A stretch of 64,000 bases of DNA from Actinomadura madurae (GCF_900115095.1 NZ_FOVH01000004.1:228127-292126); one strand, 5' to 3'. Positions 51,993 through 61,027 are shown, counted from the stretch's first letter. Translations and numbers: made by a program. Notes: generated by a model from the letters alone, not told the origin.

Positions 51993-52829
51993 TTAGCCGA
52001 GGGCTTGGGCTACGGGGAGGTAGAGGCGGGACGGGTCGTTTGGGATCGGGTCGCCGTATTCCATGATCGTCGTGGTGAAGGCGGGGCGGAGGCCGTGCCG
52101 TTTTGCCCAGGCGGTCAGTTCCGTGTGGAGGTGGTCGATGTCCAGGCGTATCGGGCCCTCTGGGACGATCTCGTCTACGAGCGCGAGGGCGGTGCCGACG
52201 TCCTGTGCCAGGACGGGGCCCACCATGGCCTGCCCGTCGTTCCGCCACATGCCTCCGAAACCGGCTATGCCCGTCCCGTCCCTGACAACGCGGAACGTCG
52301 AGCAGAATGCCGGCAGGCCGTCGATCACTTGGGATCGGTCGGCACCGAAGACCTCGGTGTCGAGTGCGTGGATGGCGGGCATGTCGGCAGGTTCCACGGG
52401 CACGGACACGGTTCGCTCTGACGGGCCCGGACCGGTGCCCTTGTAGGTCGTGCAGAGTCCGACAGACCTGAAACCCAGACGCTCATACAGGGGGCGGCCA
52501 TAGTCCGTGGCGGTTAGGCAGAGGCTGGACGTACCGGCGTTCTCCATCGCGTGCCGCATGACCCGGCCGCCCAGACCGCGGCGTTCATAGCGCTTGGCGA
52601 CCAGCACCATGCTGATAGCCGCGACGTCCTTGCCGTACGGGGTCGTCACCACCGTCGCGGCGAGGCCGCCGTTCCCGTCGTCGACGCCGTACACGTCACC
52701 GACGGAGAACAGGAACCGCCACTTGTGGTCTTCACGGCCCCACTCCCGGTCCTCGGCGAGGCGCTGGCAGGCGGCGAGGTCGTCGATTCCGAGCAGCCGC
52801 ACAGGCCCGTCCGGTACCAGTGAATCCAT
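51993..52829 (-). CDS. GNAT acetyltransferase, two-domain
   Basis: 278 residues. First domain: ISMVLVAKRYERRGLGGRVM is motif A (RRGLGG), then LTATDYGRPLYERLGFRSVG. The second half (VFGADRSQVIDGLPAFCSTF, AMVGPVLAQDVGTALALVDE, IRLDIDHLHTELTAWAKRHG) fits the acetyltransf_18-type C-terminal domain. It may acetylate a small molecule; the substrate is unknown. ATG at 52829. Confidence 0.85.
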   Translation of the reverse strand: MDSLVPDGPVRLLGIDDLAACQRLAEDREWGREDHKWRFLFSVGDVYGVDDGNGGLAATVVTTPYGKDVAAISMVLVAKRYERRGLGGRVMRHAMENAGTSSLCLTATDYGRPLYERLGFRSVGLCTTYKGTGPGPSERTVSVPVEPADMPAIHALDTEVFGADRSQVIDGLPAFCSTFRVVRDGTGIAGFGGMWRNDGQAMVGPVLAQDVGTALALVDEIVPEGPIRLDIDHLHTELTAWAKRHGLRPAFTTTIMEYGDPIPNDPSRLYLPVAQALG

Positions 52830-53234
52830 GCGACGGGACGCTAAATCGCCCCGAGCAACCCGCACAACCGAATTACGGCGGCGGCCTCAAGCATGCCCGT
52901 AGACGAGGCGGGCGCGAGGGTCGCCCCACGGGGGCGACTACGCCGGGCAGTGCCGCCGGGAGTTGGCCAGGCGGGACGGTTCCGCCGCCGACCGCTCGTG
53001 TGCCTCCGTGCCTGACCATCGGCGGATCGGCAGTATGTGTGGCGGACGGACGATGCGGTTGGACTGGTCGCCCCGGGATCGCCCATCGAGCGGTGGCGTC
53101 CAGCTGAGGCGGCGCCTTCCGTGGGGCGGGGCTCGGCGAGGGCTGCGCGATGGCACGGGGCGCACCCGCCGCCACCCTTCGCCGCGACGCCATCGTGCTG
53201 GAAGATCGGGGAGTCTCTGGACGTTGCCGCACGT
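52830..53234. other. No supported gene
   Basis: 405 bp separating the divergent GNAT and MerR genes. The open frame in front of the MerR gene is not homologous to anything recognised. The two promoters must be here. Confidence 0.45.
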
Positions 53235-53591
53235 ATGCGGATCGGCGAGGCCGCCAGGGTCAGTGGTGCTAGCGCGAGGTCGTTGCGGTACTACGAGGAT
53301 GAGGGCTTGATCGTCCCAGGCCGCCGTGGCAACGGGTACCGCGACTACTGCCGATCCACGATCGACCGGGTCCTTGTCATCCGGTCGCTGCTGGAATCCG
53401 GGTTGCCGGTTCGGTTGATCAAGGAGGTTCTGCCCCACATCACCGAGGCGGGGGCGGATGTGCCGTGCGCGGAATTTCTGCGTGAGGTGCAGGACCACCG
53501 CGATCGGCTCGCCGCGCGAATCGCCGCGCTCAGCGCTCAGCAGGCGGCTCTCGACGACTACCTCCGTGAGGCCCGTCGCGTCACCGGGTGA
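53235..53591 (+). CDS. MerR-family regulator
   Basis: 118 residues: MRIGEAARVSGASARSLRYY, EDEGLIVPGRRGNGYRDYCR, then a helical region (VIRSLLESGLPVRLIKEVLP) and a coiled coil (QDHRDRLAARIAALSAQQAA) that joins the dimer. No C-terminal effector domain. It probably activates the quinone reductase just downstream, whose promoter has the 19-bp spacer typical of MerR control. Confidence 0.92.
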   Translation: MRIGEAARVSGASARSLRYYEDEGLIVPGRRGNGYRDYCRSTIDRVLVIRSLLESGLPVRLIKEVLPHITEAGADVPCAEFLREVQDHRDRLAARIAALSAQQAALDDYLREARRVTG

Positions 53592-53599
53592 ACCGCCGG

Positions 53600-53630
53600 T
53601 TGACCTTGACACCTGTGTGAGCCTTCTACG
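53600..53630 (+). promoter_or_regulatory. MerR-type promoter of the quinone reductase gene
   Basis: TTGACC (53600-53605) and TCTACG (53625-53630) are separated by 19 bp, with a dyad-like GACACCTGTGTG inside the spacer. The overlong spacer is the classical sign of a MerR-activated promoter. It ends 10 bp before the start codon, so the message has almost no leader. Confidence 0.7.
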
Positions 53631-53639
53631 TTCCGGTGC

Positions 53640-54656
53640 ATGGATACCAACGAGCGGCATCGGACCGCCGAGCAGACGATGCGGGCACTGGTCCAGCGGT
53701 CGGACGCCGGGCCGGAGGATCTGTTCCTGACGACCGATCAGCGCCGTCCCGTGCCTGGTCCGGGCGAGTACCTGATCCGGGTCGGCGCCGCCGGGGTCAA
53801 CTTCGCGGACGTCATGCAGGCGCGTGGAATCTACGGCGGAGGTCCGCGGGCACCCTACGTGGCGGGCTTCGAGGCCGCCGGCGAGATCGTGGGCGTCGGC
53901 CCGGCGGTGGAGAGCCCTCTCCCTGTCGGCTCCCATGTCGTCGGAGCAGGGCCGGGTGCCTTCGCCGAGTACATGACGATGCCGGCCGCGGAGGTGCTTC
54001 CCGTCCCGTCCGGATGGGACGACGCCGAGGCGCTCGGACTTGTGCTCAACTGGGCGACCGCGTTGGCGGCGCTGAAGCCGCTGGGTGGGATCGAGCCGGG
54101 TGACACGGTGCTCGTGCACGCGGCGGCCGGTGGTGTGGGGCAGGCCGCCGTCCGCCTCGCCCGTCACTACGGTGCGCGCGTGATCGCCACGGCCTCGCCG
54201 GCCAAGCACGACACCGTTAGAACGCTCGGCGCGGACGAGGTCCTGGACGGCGCACGCCCTGACCTGGCCGCGGAGATCGTCCGCCTGACCGGCGGCGTCG
54301 ACCTGGTTCTGGAGTCCGTGGGACAGGCCACGTTCAAGGCCAGCCTGGCGGTCACCAAGCCCTTTATCGGACGAATCGTGGTGTTCGGTGCGGCGTCCGG
54401 CGATGTCGCCGTGACCACTCACGAGCTGGTGTTCGCCCATCAGGTTCAGGTCAAGGGCCTGCACATTGGTGCGCTGGCGACGGCGGTCCCGTCCATCTAC
54501 CGATCGTTGCTCGCCGAGATCGAGGCGCTCATCGCCCAGGGCGTGTATCCGCCCGGCACTCCCCAGGTTCATCCCCTGGCGGACGGTCCGGCGGTGCTCC
54601 GAAACCTCGAAGCGCGCCGGACCAGCGGCAAGCACGCCCTCAACCCGTGGCGCTAG
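53640..54656 (+). CDS. NADPH:quinone oxidoreductase / zinc-type alcohol dehydrogenase family
   Basis: 338 residues. N-terminal GroES-like part (VGAAGVNFADVMQARGIYGG, APYVAGFEAAGEIVGVG) and a Rossmann domain with VHAAAGGVGQAAVRLARHYG (nucleotide-binding GGVGQ). The zinc ligands of true alcohol dehydrogenases are absent, so it is a quinone-reductase (QOR, crotonase-like zeta-crystallin) type. Transcribed right after the MerR gene. Confidence 0.9.
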   Translation: MDTNERHRTAEQTMRALVQRSDAGPEDLFLTTDQRRPVPGPGEYLIRVGAAGVNFADVMQARGIYGGGPRAPYVAGFEAAGEIVGVGPAVESPLPVGSHVVGAGPGAFAEYMTMPAAEVLPVPSGWDDAEALGLVLNWATALAALKPLGGIEPGDTVLVHAAAGGVGQAAVRLARHYGARVIATASPAKHDTVRTLGADEVLDGARPDLAAEIVRLTGGVDLVLESVGQATFKASLAVTKPFIGRIVVFGAASGDVAVTTHELVFAHQVQVKGLHIGALATAVPSIYRSLLAEIEALIAQGVYPPGTPQVHPLADGPAVLRNLEARRTSGKHALNPWR

Positions 54657-54705
54657 CGACCGACCGCACGGCCCGACCACGCACCACCGCCGGCTCCACA
54701 CGCCA

Positions 54706-55210
54706 CGTTCCGCCACGCCGAGCACGCGGCGAGATACCCCACGCCCACGGGCACCGGTGCGGGCCACCAACCGCCGGGTTCCCATGGCCTTAGCGGCCCG
54801 GCCGCACAGCACCGCCCACACACCGGCCACGCATCGCCGGCAGGTCCGCGCGCCGCGTTCCGCCACGCCGGGCACCCGGCGAGATACGCCGCGCCCGCGG
54901 GCGACGATGCGGGCCACCGACGGCCGAGTCCCCGTGCGAATACACGCCGGCGCGGGTTGTCAGCCGGATGCTCGTGCCGACACACGTCGGCGCGGGGCGA
55001 CAGGCGCCGGGTTTGCGTGGCGTTGGCGGCCCGAGCGTACGGCACCACCCCTCACGGCCCGACCGCGCGTCGCCGACGGGTCCGCGCGCCTCGTTCTGTC
55101 GGGCCGGGCACCCTGCGGTGAGATTCGTCGTGCCTGCGGGCGCTGGTGCGGGTTGTCGGCCGAGTGCCCGTGCTGGGATGCGCTGGTGCGGGGCGGCGGG
55201 CGTCGAGGTT
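54706..55210. repeat. Degenerate long direct repeats
   Basis: A block beginning CGTTCCGCCACGCCG and continuing through GGCACCCGGCGAGATACG and GCGGGCCACC recurs with many changes at about 54706, 54856 and 55092. The unit length differs (about 150 and 236 bp), and a GTCGGCG...GCGGGGCG segment is repeated in between. No gene is supported in this 650-bp interval. Confidence 0.6.
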
Positions 55211-55308
55211 CCGTGGGGTTCGCGGTCGGGTGCGTTGGCTCTCGCCTTATCGCACTCGTGAGCGGGTCCGGGAGATCGTCGAGGCTCACGACGACGAACG
55301 GGGGAACC

Positions 55309-56103
55309 ATGTCGCATACCGCGGCGGGCCGGCGGCCAGGCGAGGGCGTGCGGCCCGGTGCCGCGTCCACCGGGGCGCTTCTGGTGCTGCTCACCGGCAT
55401 CTTCATCACCACGCTCGACTTCTTCATCGTCAACGTGGCGATACCCGACATCCAGGCGGATCTGCGGGCCGGCGCGACGGCGGTCCAGTGGGTCGTCGCC
55501 GGGTTCGGGCTGGCCCTCGGCAGCGGGCTGGTCACCGGCGGGCGGCTCGGCGACCTGTTCGGACGCCGAAGGATGTACGCGCTCGGCCTCGCGGCGTTCA
55601 CCGGCGCGTCCCTCGCGTGCGGGCTCGCCCCGTCCCCGGGCACGCTGATGGCGTCCAGGGTCGTGCAGGGCGTCGCGGCCGCGCTGCTGATGCCGCAGGT
55701 CCTCGGCATCATCAACGGCGCGTTCAGCGGGGAGCGCCGCGCCCGCGCCTTCACGGCCTACGGCCTGGCGCTCGGGTTGGGCGGCGTGTTCGGGCAGCTC
55801 ATCGGAGGCGCGCTGATCGAAGCCGACTTGTTCGGCAGCGGGTGGCGCGGCATCTTCCTGATCAACGTTCCGGTGGGCCTGGTGACGCTCCCGATGATCC
55901 GCCGGACCGTCCCGCCCCAGCCCCGCGTCACCGGCACCCGCCTGGACGTTCCCGGGACCGTCCTGGTGACGCTCGGACTGCTCGCACTCGTCCTGCCGCT
56001 GATCGAGGGCCGCCGGCTGGGCCGGCCGGCCTGGACGTGGACGTCGCTCGCGGCGTCGAGCGCAGCAGCCAGCGCGCGGCCGGCGGGTGTGGCAGGTTCG
56101 TAA
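55309..56103 (+). pseudogene. Truncated MFS (DHA2) transporter
   Basis: 264 residues corresponding to helices 1-6 of a 14-helix exporter: LLVLLTGIFITTLDFFIVNV (with VNVAIPDIQADL), VAGFGLALGSGLVTGGRLGD, motif A LFGRRRMYALG, and GLALGLGGVFGQLIGGALIE. After RRLGRPAWTWTSLAA the reading departs from the family (SSAAASARPAGVAGS) and stops, so the C-terminal ~220 residues are lost. A GGGGGA ribosome binding site precedes the ATG. Probably non-functional after a deletion next to the long repeats. Confidence 0.8.
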
Positions 56104-56249
56104 GCGAGCAGGGACGCGTTGGCGGTTCTGCCGACCTTTTTTCAGCGGCTGTTGATGATTTTCGGTGGTCGTGCTGCCGGCGGCCTGGTTTGTGGTGGCG
56201 TGTGCGTGTTGGCTTCTGGGGGACGGGGGGTTCGCGTAGCTGGGGTCGG

Positions 56250-57026
56250 TTAGGCGGTTCGGCTGAGGGAGTCGATCGTGGCGACGTCCTCCTTGGTGAG
56301 GGTGAAGGCGTCGAGGGCGAAGTTGCTTGCGATGCGCTCTCGGCGCGAGGAGCGGGGCAGGATCACTATGTCGTGTTCCAGGTGCCAGCGGAGGACCACC
56401 TGGGCGGTGGTTACTCCGTGCCGTTCCGCGATTCCGGTGAGGATCGGGTCGCGCAGGTCGGTGTTCTTCAGGCCGCTGTAGCCCTCGACGGCGACCCCTC
56501 GGCGGCGGTGCTCGTCCAGCAGGGCCGGGTCGTGCTGTGCGGGGCTCCACGGGATCTGGTTGACGGCCGGCTGCTCTCCGGTGGCCTCGGTCACCAGGTC
56601 GATCTGCGCCGGGCTGAAGTTGCTGACGCCGACGGTCCGGGCCAGCCCGGCGTCCCTGGCGGAGAGTAGGTCCTGCCATGTCGGGACGAGTTCGTCCCGT
56701 CCGGTCGGCCAGTGGATCAGCCAGAGGTCGACGTAGGCGGTGTCGAGCAGGCGAAGGCTCGACTCCAGGGTGCGGCGGGCGTTCCGGGCGTCCTGCGGCC
56801 GCAGCTTGGTGGTGACGAAGACCTGCTCCCGATCGACGCCGCTGTCCTTGACGGCCCTGCCGACGTCCGCCTCATTCCTGTACAGCGTCGCGGTGTCGAT
56901 GTGCCGGTAACCGATGTCGAGCGCCGCACGCACCGACTCGTACGCCGTCTTGGGCCGGAGTTGCCAGGTCCCGAAGCCGATGAGGGGCAGCGAGGCGTCA
57001 CCGGGCAGGTTCACAGTTCGCGTCAT
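56250..57026 (-). CDS. Aldo/keto reductase
   Basis: 258 residues, (beta/alpha)8 barrel with NADPH-binding: LPLIGFGTWQLRPKTAYESV, ALDIGYRHIDTATLYRNEAD (Asp and Tyr of the catalytic set), TKLRPQDARNARRTLESSLR (Lys), LWLIHWPTGRD (His), VGVSNFSPAQI, and IVILPRSSRRERIASNF (phosphate-binding). All residues of the catalytic tetrad are present. Close to 2,5-diketo-D-gluconate reductase-type enzymes; substrate unknown. ATG at 57026. Confidence 0.93.
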   Translation of the reverse strand: MTRTVNLPGDASLPLIGFGTWQLRPKTAYESVRAALDIGYRHIDTATLYRNEADVGRAVKDSGVDREQVFVTTKLRPQDARNARRTLESSLRLLDTAYVDLWLIHWPTGRDELVPTWQDLLSARDAGLARTVGVSNFSPAQIDLVTEATGEQPAVNQIPWSPAQHDPALLDEHRRRGVAVEGYSGLKNTDLRDPILTGIAERHGVTTAQVVLRWHLEHDIVILPRSSRRERIASNFALDAFTLTKEDVATIDSLSRTA

Positions 57027-57073
57027 GCCTCGCATTCTGCCCCGCGCCTTGATCTCCACTCGCTCCCCGGCGG

Positions 57074-57901
57074 TCAGCCGGGGTCGTCGGAGGCGGGGTT
57101 GTGCATCGCGTCGTGTTGCTTGCGGGGGGAGCAGACCGAGGCCGAAGGGCAGGAGCAGCGGCCTCCGGAGTTGAGGCGGACGGTGACCTTGTCCGCGGGG
57201 ACGTTGCGGCCCACGACCTGGCCGGGGCCGTTCGGGGTGTCGACGCGGGAGCCCAGGGCCGGCATGCGCTCGTGCGCCTTGACGTAGAGCGGGTGCTCGT
57301 ACTTGAGGCAGCACATCAGGCGGCCGCAGGCGCCGGCGATGCGGAGCGGATTGACGGGAAGGTCCTGTTCCTTCGCCATGCGGACGGAGACGGGCTCGAA
57401 GTCCTTGAGGAAGGTGGCGCAGCACAGGTCGCGGCCACAGGGGCCGATGCCGCCTTGAAGGCGGGCCTCGTCGCGCGGGCCGACCTGGCGGAGCTCGACG
57501 CGGGCCTTGATGCCGCGGGCCAGGTCGCGGACGAGGGCGCGGAAGTCGACCCGGTGCGGAGCGGTGAAGTAGATCTTGAAGACGTTGTCGGTGTCGAGGT
57601 AGTCGACGCCGATGACCTTCATCGGGAGCTCGTGCTTGCGGATCAGGCGCTTGGCGATGGCGCGGCCCTCGGCGCGCCGCCGCCGGTTGGTCTCGTCGCG
57701 CGCCAGGTGCTCGTCGGTGGCGGGGCCGGCGCACTCGGGCAGGCCGCCGATGTCGTCGGAGACCCACTGCGGCGCCCACACGCACTCGGCGACCTCGGGC
57801 CCGGAGTCGGTCGGGACGAGGACCTTGTCACCGACCTTCGGGCTGTGCGGGCCCGGGTCGAGGTAGTAGAGCCGCCCGTAACGGGTGAAGCTGACTGCCA
57901 T
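57074..57901 (-). CDS. ricT: RicT / PSP1-domain (YaaT-like) protein
   Basis: 275 residues with the PSP1 domain: ARDETNRRRRAEGRAIAKRL, MKVIGVDYLDTDNVFKIYFT, ARVELRQVGPRDEARLQGGI, then GPCGRDLCCATFL and AGACGRLMCCLKYEHPLY, the Cys-rich ends that in Bacillus RicT hold an iron-sulfur cluster and aid RNA-processing complex control. In actinobacteria it lies beside holB/tmk as it does here, though separated by several genes. ATG at 57901; longer starts at 57907 and 57913 exist. Confidence 0.9.
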   Translation of the reverse strand: MAVSFTRYGRLYYLDPGPHSPKVGDKVLVPTDSGPEVAECVWAPQWVSDDIGGLPECAGPATDEHLARDETNRRRRAEGRAIAKRLIRKHELPMKVIGVDYLDTDNVFKIYFTAPHRVDFRALVRDLARGIKARVELRQVGPRDEARLQGGIGPCGRDLCCATFLKDFEPVSVRMAKEQDLPVNPLRIAGACGRLMCCLKYEHPLYVKAHERMPALGSRVDTPNGPGQVVGRNVPADKVTVRLNSGGRCSCPSASVCSPRKQHDAMHNPASDDPG

Positions 57902-57956
57902 CACCATGCCCACGGTTTCGCTCCATTCGCCCGATTCCGTGGGTCCACTCTAGGTG

Positions 57957-58943
57957 TCACCAGGCGACGTCGGCGAGATCCTCTCCGGGGACGGCCGCGA
58001 CGCCCTGCGCGTACAGGTCGCCGGCGGTCGCGATGAGGCTGTTGCTCGTGTGGGCGATGTCCAGGCCGGTGAGGGCGCCCTTCACCTTCTGGGTCCACAG
58101 CGTCCTCGCGGGCTTTCCCTGGAGCGTGTACGCCTGGAGGGTGAGCTCGGAGTTCTTCACCGCGCCCGTGATGACGGAGCGGCCGTCCCGGCTCAGGACG
58201 GCGTTGGTGGCGCCCTTGGGCAGCACCATGACGGCCTTGCTGACCTTGAGGTCGCCCGCGGGGCCGCCGGTGTCGAGGGTGCGGACCTGGTGCCTCGGGG
58301 AGCCGGCCGACGTCCAGACGAAGGAGAGTGTGCTGCCGGACCAGGAGAGGCTTCCGATGCGGGCGCGGAGCTTCGTCGTCCACGCCTTGTGGGCGCCGCC
58401 GGTGGTGGAGACGACGTCCACACGGCCCCGGGCGCCCTTGTACGTCACGTAGGCGATGCGGCCGCCGTCCGGGCTGACGGCGAGTTCCGACCATGCGGTG
58501 GACGCGCCCGGGACGCTGACCTTGGGGATGTCCGTCAGGCTCTTGGGGCGCCCGTCGTCGCCCAGTTGGAGGCGCTGGAACGTGACGCTGCGGCCGCCGT
58601 AGGAGGCGACGATGTAGGAGCCGTCCTTGACCGCGGCGACGCGGTGGAAGCGGCGGCCCTCCGGTGCGGCGACGGGGAGCCCCACGTTCGCGCCGGTGCG
58701 GACGTCCCGGACGAGCAGCGCGGTGCCCGGCGCGGTGATGCCGACCACGACCGCCGGCTCCGTCCGCTCGGCCTTCGCCGCGGGCTTGGCCTCGCGCTCG
58801 TCGTCGCCGGCCCGCTGGTGGCGATGCACGACGTCCACGCCTCCGCCGATGAACAGGGCCGCCGCCGCGGCCATGCAGAGGGGGATGAGGCCCTTCCACG
58901 AGCCGAGCCGGTCCCCCGGGTCCTGGCGCCTGCCACCGTTCAT
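57957..58943 (-). CDS. Membrane-anchored beta-propeller-like protein
   Basis: 328 residues. One N-terminal transmembrane segment (GLIPLCMAAAAALFIGGGV) and then an extracytoplasmic WD40/TolB-type propeller: repeated strand groups such as FHRVAAVKDGSYIVASYGGR, ELAVSPDGGRIAYVTYKG, SLSWSGSTLSFVWTSAG and VLSRDGRSVITGAVKN. No enzyme motif. A GTG at 58958 could extend it by 5 residues. Role unknown. Confidence 0.75.
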   Translation of the reverse strand: MNGGRRQDPGDRLGSWKGLIPLCMAAAAALFIGGGVDVVHRHQRAGDDEREAKPAAKAERTEPAVVVGITAPGTALLVRDVRTGANVGLPVAAPEGRRFHRVAAVKDGSYIVASYGGRSVTFQRLQLGDDGRPKSLTDIPKVSVPGASTAWSELAVSPDGGRIAYVTYKGARGRVDVVSTTGGAHKAWTTKLRARIGSLSWSGSTLSFVWTSAGSPRHQVRTLDTGGPAGDLKVSKAVMVLPKGATNAVLSRDGRSVITGAVKNSELTLQAYTLQGKPARTLWTQKVKGALTGLDIAHTSNSLIATAGDLYAQGVAAVPGEDLADVAW

Positions 58944-59051
58944 GGGCTTGTCTCGCACCTGCCTTCCTGCGGATCGCCCGTCGTTTCTATCTCATTTACA
59001 TCGCCACAAACACCCATGAATGCGGAGTTACCACTTCGCAAGCAAGCCGCC

Positions 59052-59897
59052 TCAGCCGAGCGACGCGCGCGCCGCGTCGACCAGGGACGCCCTGTACGAC
59101 CCGCCGAACAGAGCCACATGGACGAGCAGCGGGTGCAACTGGTGCAACGGGACGCGGGAACGCCATCCGTCCGCCAGGGGCGCCGCCTCATCGTAGGCGG
59201 CCAGCACCGTGTCCAGGTGCGGCGTTCCGAAGAGCGCCATCATCGCCAGGTCCGTCTCGCGGTGCCCGCCGTGCGCGGCGGGGTCGACCAGCAGCGCGCG
59301 CTCGTCCGTCCACAGGATGTTCCCGGACCACAGGTCGCCGTGGATGCGGGACGGCGGCTCCGGCGGCCCGGCGAGCGTCTCCACGTCCTCCATGACGGCC
59401 TCGATGAGGCGGACGTCACCGGACGACAGGTGCCGCCTGCCGAGGCGCAGGAACGGTTCGAGGCGGCGTTCGGCGTACCAGGCGGGCCAGGCGCGGTCGT
59501 CGAGGGTGGTGTCGAGCGGCAGGTCCGCGATGTAGCCGTCCCAGGGCGCCCCGTAGGAGTCCGGACGGTTCCCGGTGTGCAGGGCGGCCAGTTCCCGCCC
59601 CAGCCGTTCGGCGGCGGCCGGGGACGGCGACGCCGAGGGCAGCCACGGCAGGACGAGCATGTGGTCGTCCGCCGCGACGACCTCCGGGACGGGCGTTCCG
59701 GGGCCCGCCTCGCCCAGCCACCGCAACCCGGCGGCTTCCGCGGTGAACACGCCGGCCTGGTCGGACGCCGCCTTGACGAACACCTCGCGGCCGTCCGCCA
59801 GGGACGCCCTGTGCAGCGTCCAGGAGTGGCTGGAACCGAGATCGCGCACGTCGTCGACCGCGGTCCCGAGCAGCCGTTCCAGCCGCACCGCGCTCAC
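59052..59897 (-). CDS. Fructosamine/ketosamine-3-kinase family protein
   Basis: 281 residues. Aminoglycoside-phosphotransferase-like fold: VFVKAASDQAGVFTAEAAGL, PVPEVVAADDHMLVLPWLPS, catalytic loop SRIHGDLWSGNILWTDERAL, metal loop LLVDPAAHGGHRETDLAMMA. Family members phosphorylate glycated proteins at the sugar and so promote deglycation. The GTG start overlaps the phosphatase stop by 4 bp, so kinase and phosphatase genes are coupled. The pairing of these two genes is common in actinobacteria. Confidence 0.92.
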   Translation of the reverse strand: MSAVRLERLLGTAVDDVRDLGSSHSWTLHRASLADGREVFVKAASDQAGVFTAEAAGLRWLGEAGPGTPVPEVVAADDHMLVLPWLPSASPSPAAAERLGRELAALHTGNRPDSYGAPWDGYIADLPLDTTLDDRAWPAWYAERRLEPFLRLGRRHLSSGDVRLIEAVMEDVETLAGPPEPPSRIHGDLWSGNILWTDERALLVDPAAHGGHRETDLAMMALFGTPHLDTVLAAYDEAAPLADGWRSRVPLHQLHPLLVHVALFGGSYRASLVDAARASLG

Positions 59898-60373
59898 GCC
59901 GCCTTGAGCGCCGCGCGGATCTCCTCCAGGAGGCCGGGCATCGCCGCCTCCACCTGCTGTAGGACGAGGTCGAAGTCGGCGCGGTCCCCGTAGTAGGGGT
60001 CGGGGACGTCGAGGTCGCCGTCCGCGTCCGGGTCGAACTCGCGCAGCAGCCGGACCTTGCCGCGGGCCTCCTCGTCCGGCGCCATCGCCCGCAGCGCCCG
60101 CCGGTGCCCCTCGTCCAGCGCCAGGATCAGGTCGTACCGGGCGAACCAGCCGGGCTCGAACTGCCGCGCGATGTGCGCCGAGCGGTACCCGGCCCGCTCC
60201 AGCGTCGCGACCGTCCGCTCGTCGGCCCCGTCGCCTGCGTGCCAGTTGCCGGTGCCCGAACTGTCGACCTCGACGTCCAGCCCCTCTTCATCGACGTGGT
60301 GGCGCAGGACCCATTCGGCCATCGGAGAGCGGCAGATGTTGCCCGTGCAGACGAACGTGACGCGGTACGGCAT
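59894..60373 (-). CDS. Low-molecular-weight protein-tyrosine phosphatase
   Basis: 159 residues. P-loop CTGNICRS with nucleophilic Cys9 and Arg15 near the N-terminus, and the acid loop DVPDPYYGDRADFD with the general-acid Asp. Active against phosphotyrosine; in many bacteria it is coupled with fructosamine kinase-type genes as here. ATG at 60373. Confidence 0.95.
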   Translation of the reverse strand: MPYRVTFVCTGNICRSPMAEWVLRHHVDEEGLDVEVDSSGTGNWHAGDGADERTVATLERAGYRSAHIARQFEPGWFARYDLILALDEGHRRALRAMAPDEEARGKVRLLREFDPDADGDLDVPDPYYGDRADFDLVLQQVEAAMPGLLEEIRAALKAA

Positions 60374-60380
60374 CCCACCA

Positions 60381-60887
60381 TCATGCCCCAGGGCGGCGTG
60401 GCTGGATCACGACCTCCTGGACGCCCGGGGCACTGGTCAGCGCCGCCTTGACCGCCTCGGCGGCGCGGGTGCCGGCGACGCGCACCCGCAGCGAATCGGG
60501 AAGGTCCTCGGGACGCAGGGCGGCGAGAAGGTCCTTGCGGTCCGCGAAGGTCTTCCTGGCCCGCTCGTACGCCTGCTGCTGCGACTCGTACACCACCTGG
60601 CGCACCTTCGGCATGCCCGTGACGCGCTGCTTGACCGCCTGCCTCTGCTGCTCCGTCGCCGCGCCGTCGCCGCACCGGGGTTCGCTGGACGAGCGGACGC
60701 AGAAGAACACCGACACCTCACGCTCGCCCGGTTTCGAGCCTTCCGGGCTCGCGTCGTCCCGCATCCACAGGATGCCGCCGACTGACGCGCCCGCGGTCAG
60801 CGCGACGGCCAGCACGACGGCGCCGGCGATCAGCCAGATCGGGGCCCGCCGCGCACGCTCTTCGGTCGGCTCCTCCGGCTCGGTCAT
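60381..60887 (-). CDS. Free-standing FtsX extracellular domain with one membrane anchor
   Basis: 168 residues. One transmembrane helix (IWLIAGAVVLAVALTAGASV) followed by a segment that fits the FtsX extracellular domain (FtsX_ECD): SVFFCVRSSSEPRCGDGAAT, MPKVRQVVYESQQQAYERAR, LPDSLRVRVAGTRAAEAVKA, SAPGVQEVVIQP. In FtsX this domain activates NlpC/P60 hydrolases such as RipC. The transporter part of FtsX, with its four helices, is missing here. The pair of Cys may form a disulfide. Confidence 0.8.
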   Translation of the reverse strand: MTEPEEPTEERARRAPIWLIAGAVVLAVALTAGASVGGILWMRDDASPEGSKPGEREVSVFFCVRSSSEPRCGDGAATEQQRQAVKQRVTGMPKVRQVVYESQQQAYERARKTFADRKDLLAALRPEDLPDSLRVRVAGTRAAEAVKAALTSAPGVQEVVIQPRRPGA

Positions 60888-60973
60888 CGTCGCTCCCTCG
60901 TCCCGCCGCGCCCGCGATACAGCCGGTGTTCACCTTGCCACAGAACGCACCGGATGGTCCCGGCACAAAGAAC

Positions 60974-61003
60974 GCGGCCCCCGGCGTGATCGCCGGGGGC
61001 CGC
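60974..61003 (-). terminator. Terminator after the subtilase gene
   Basis: 13-bp perfect stem GCGGCCCCCGGCG (60974-60986) with complement (60991-61003) and TGAT loop, 25 bp past the stop of the S8 peptidase. Confidence 0.9.
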
Positions 61004-61027
61004 GCCCTGGGGTGGCCTAGTGCAGGG

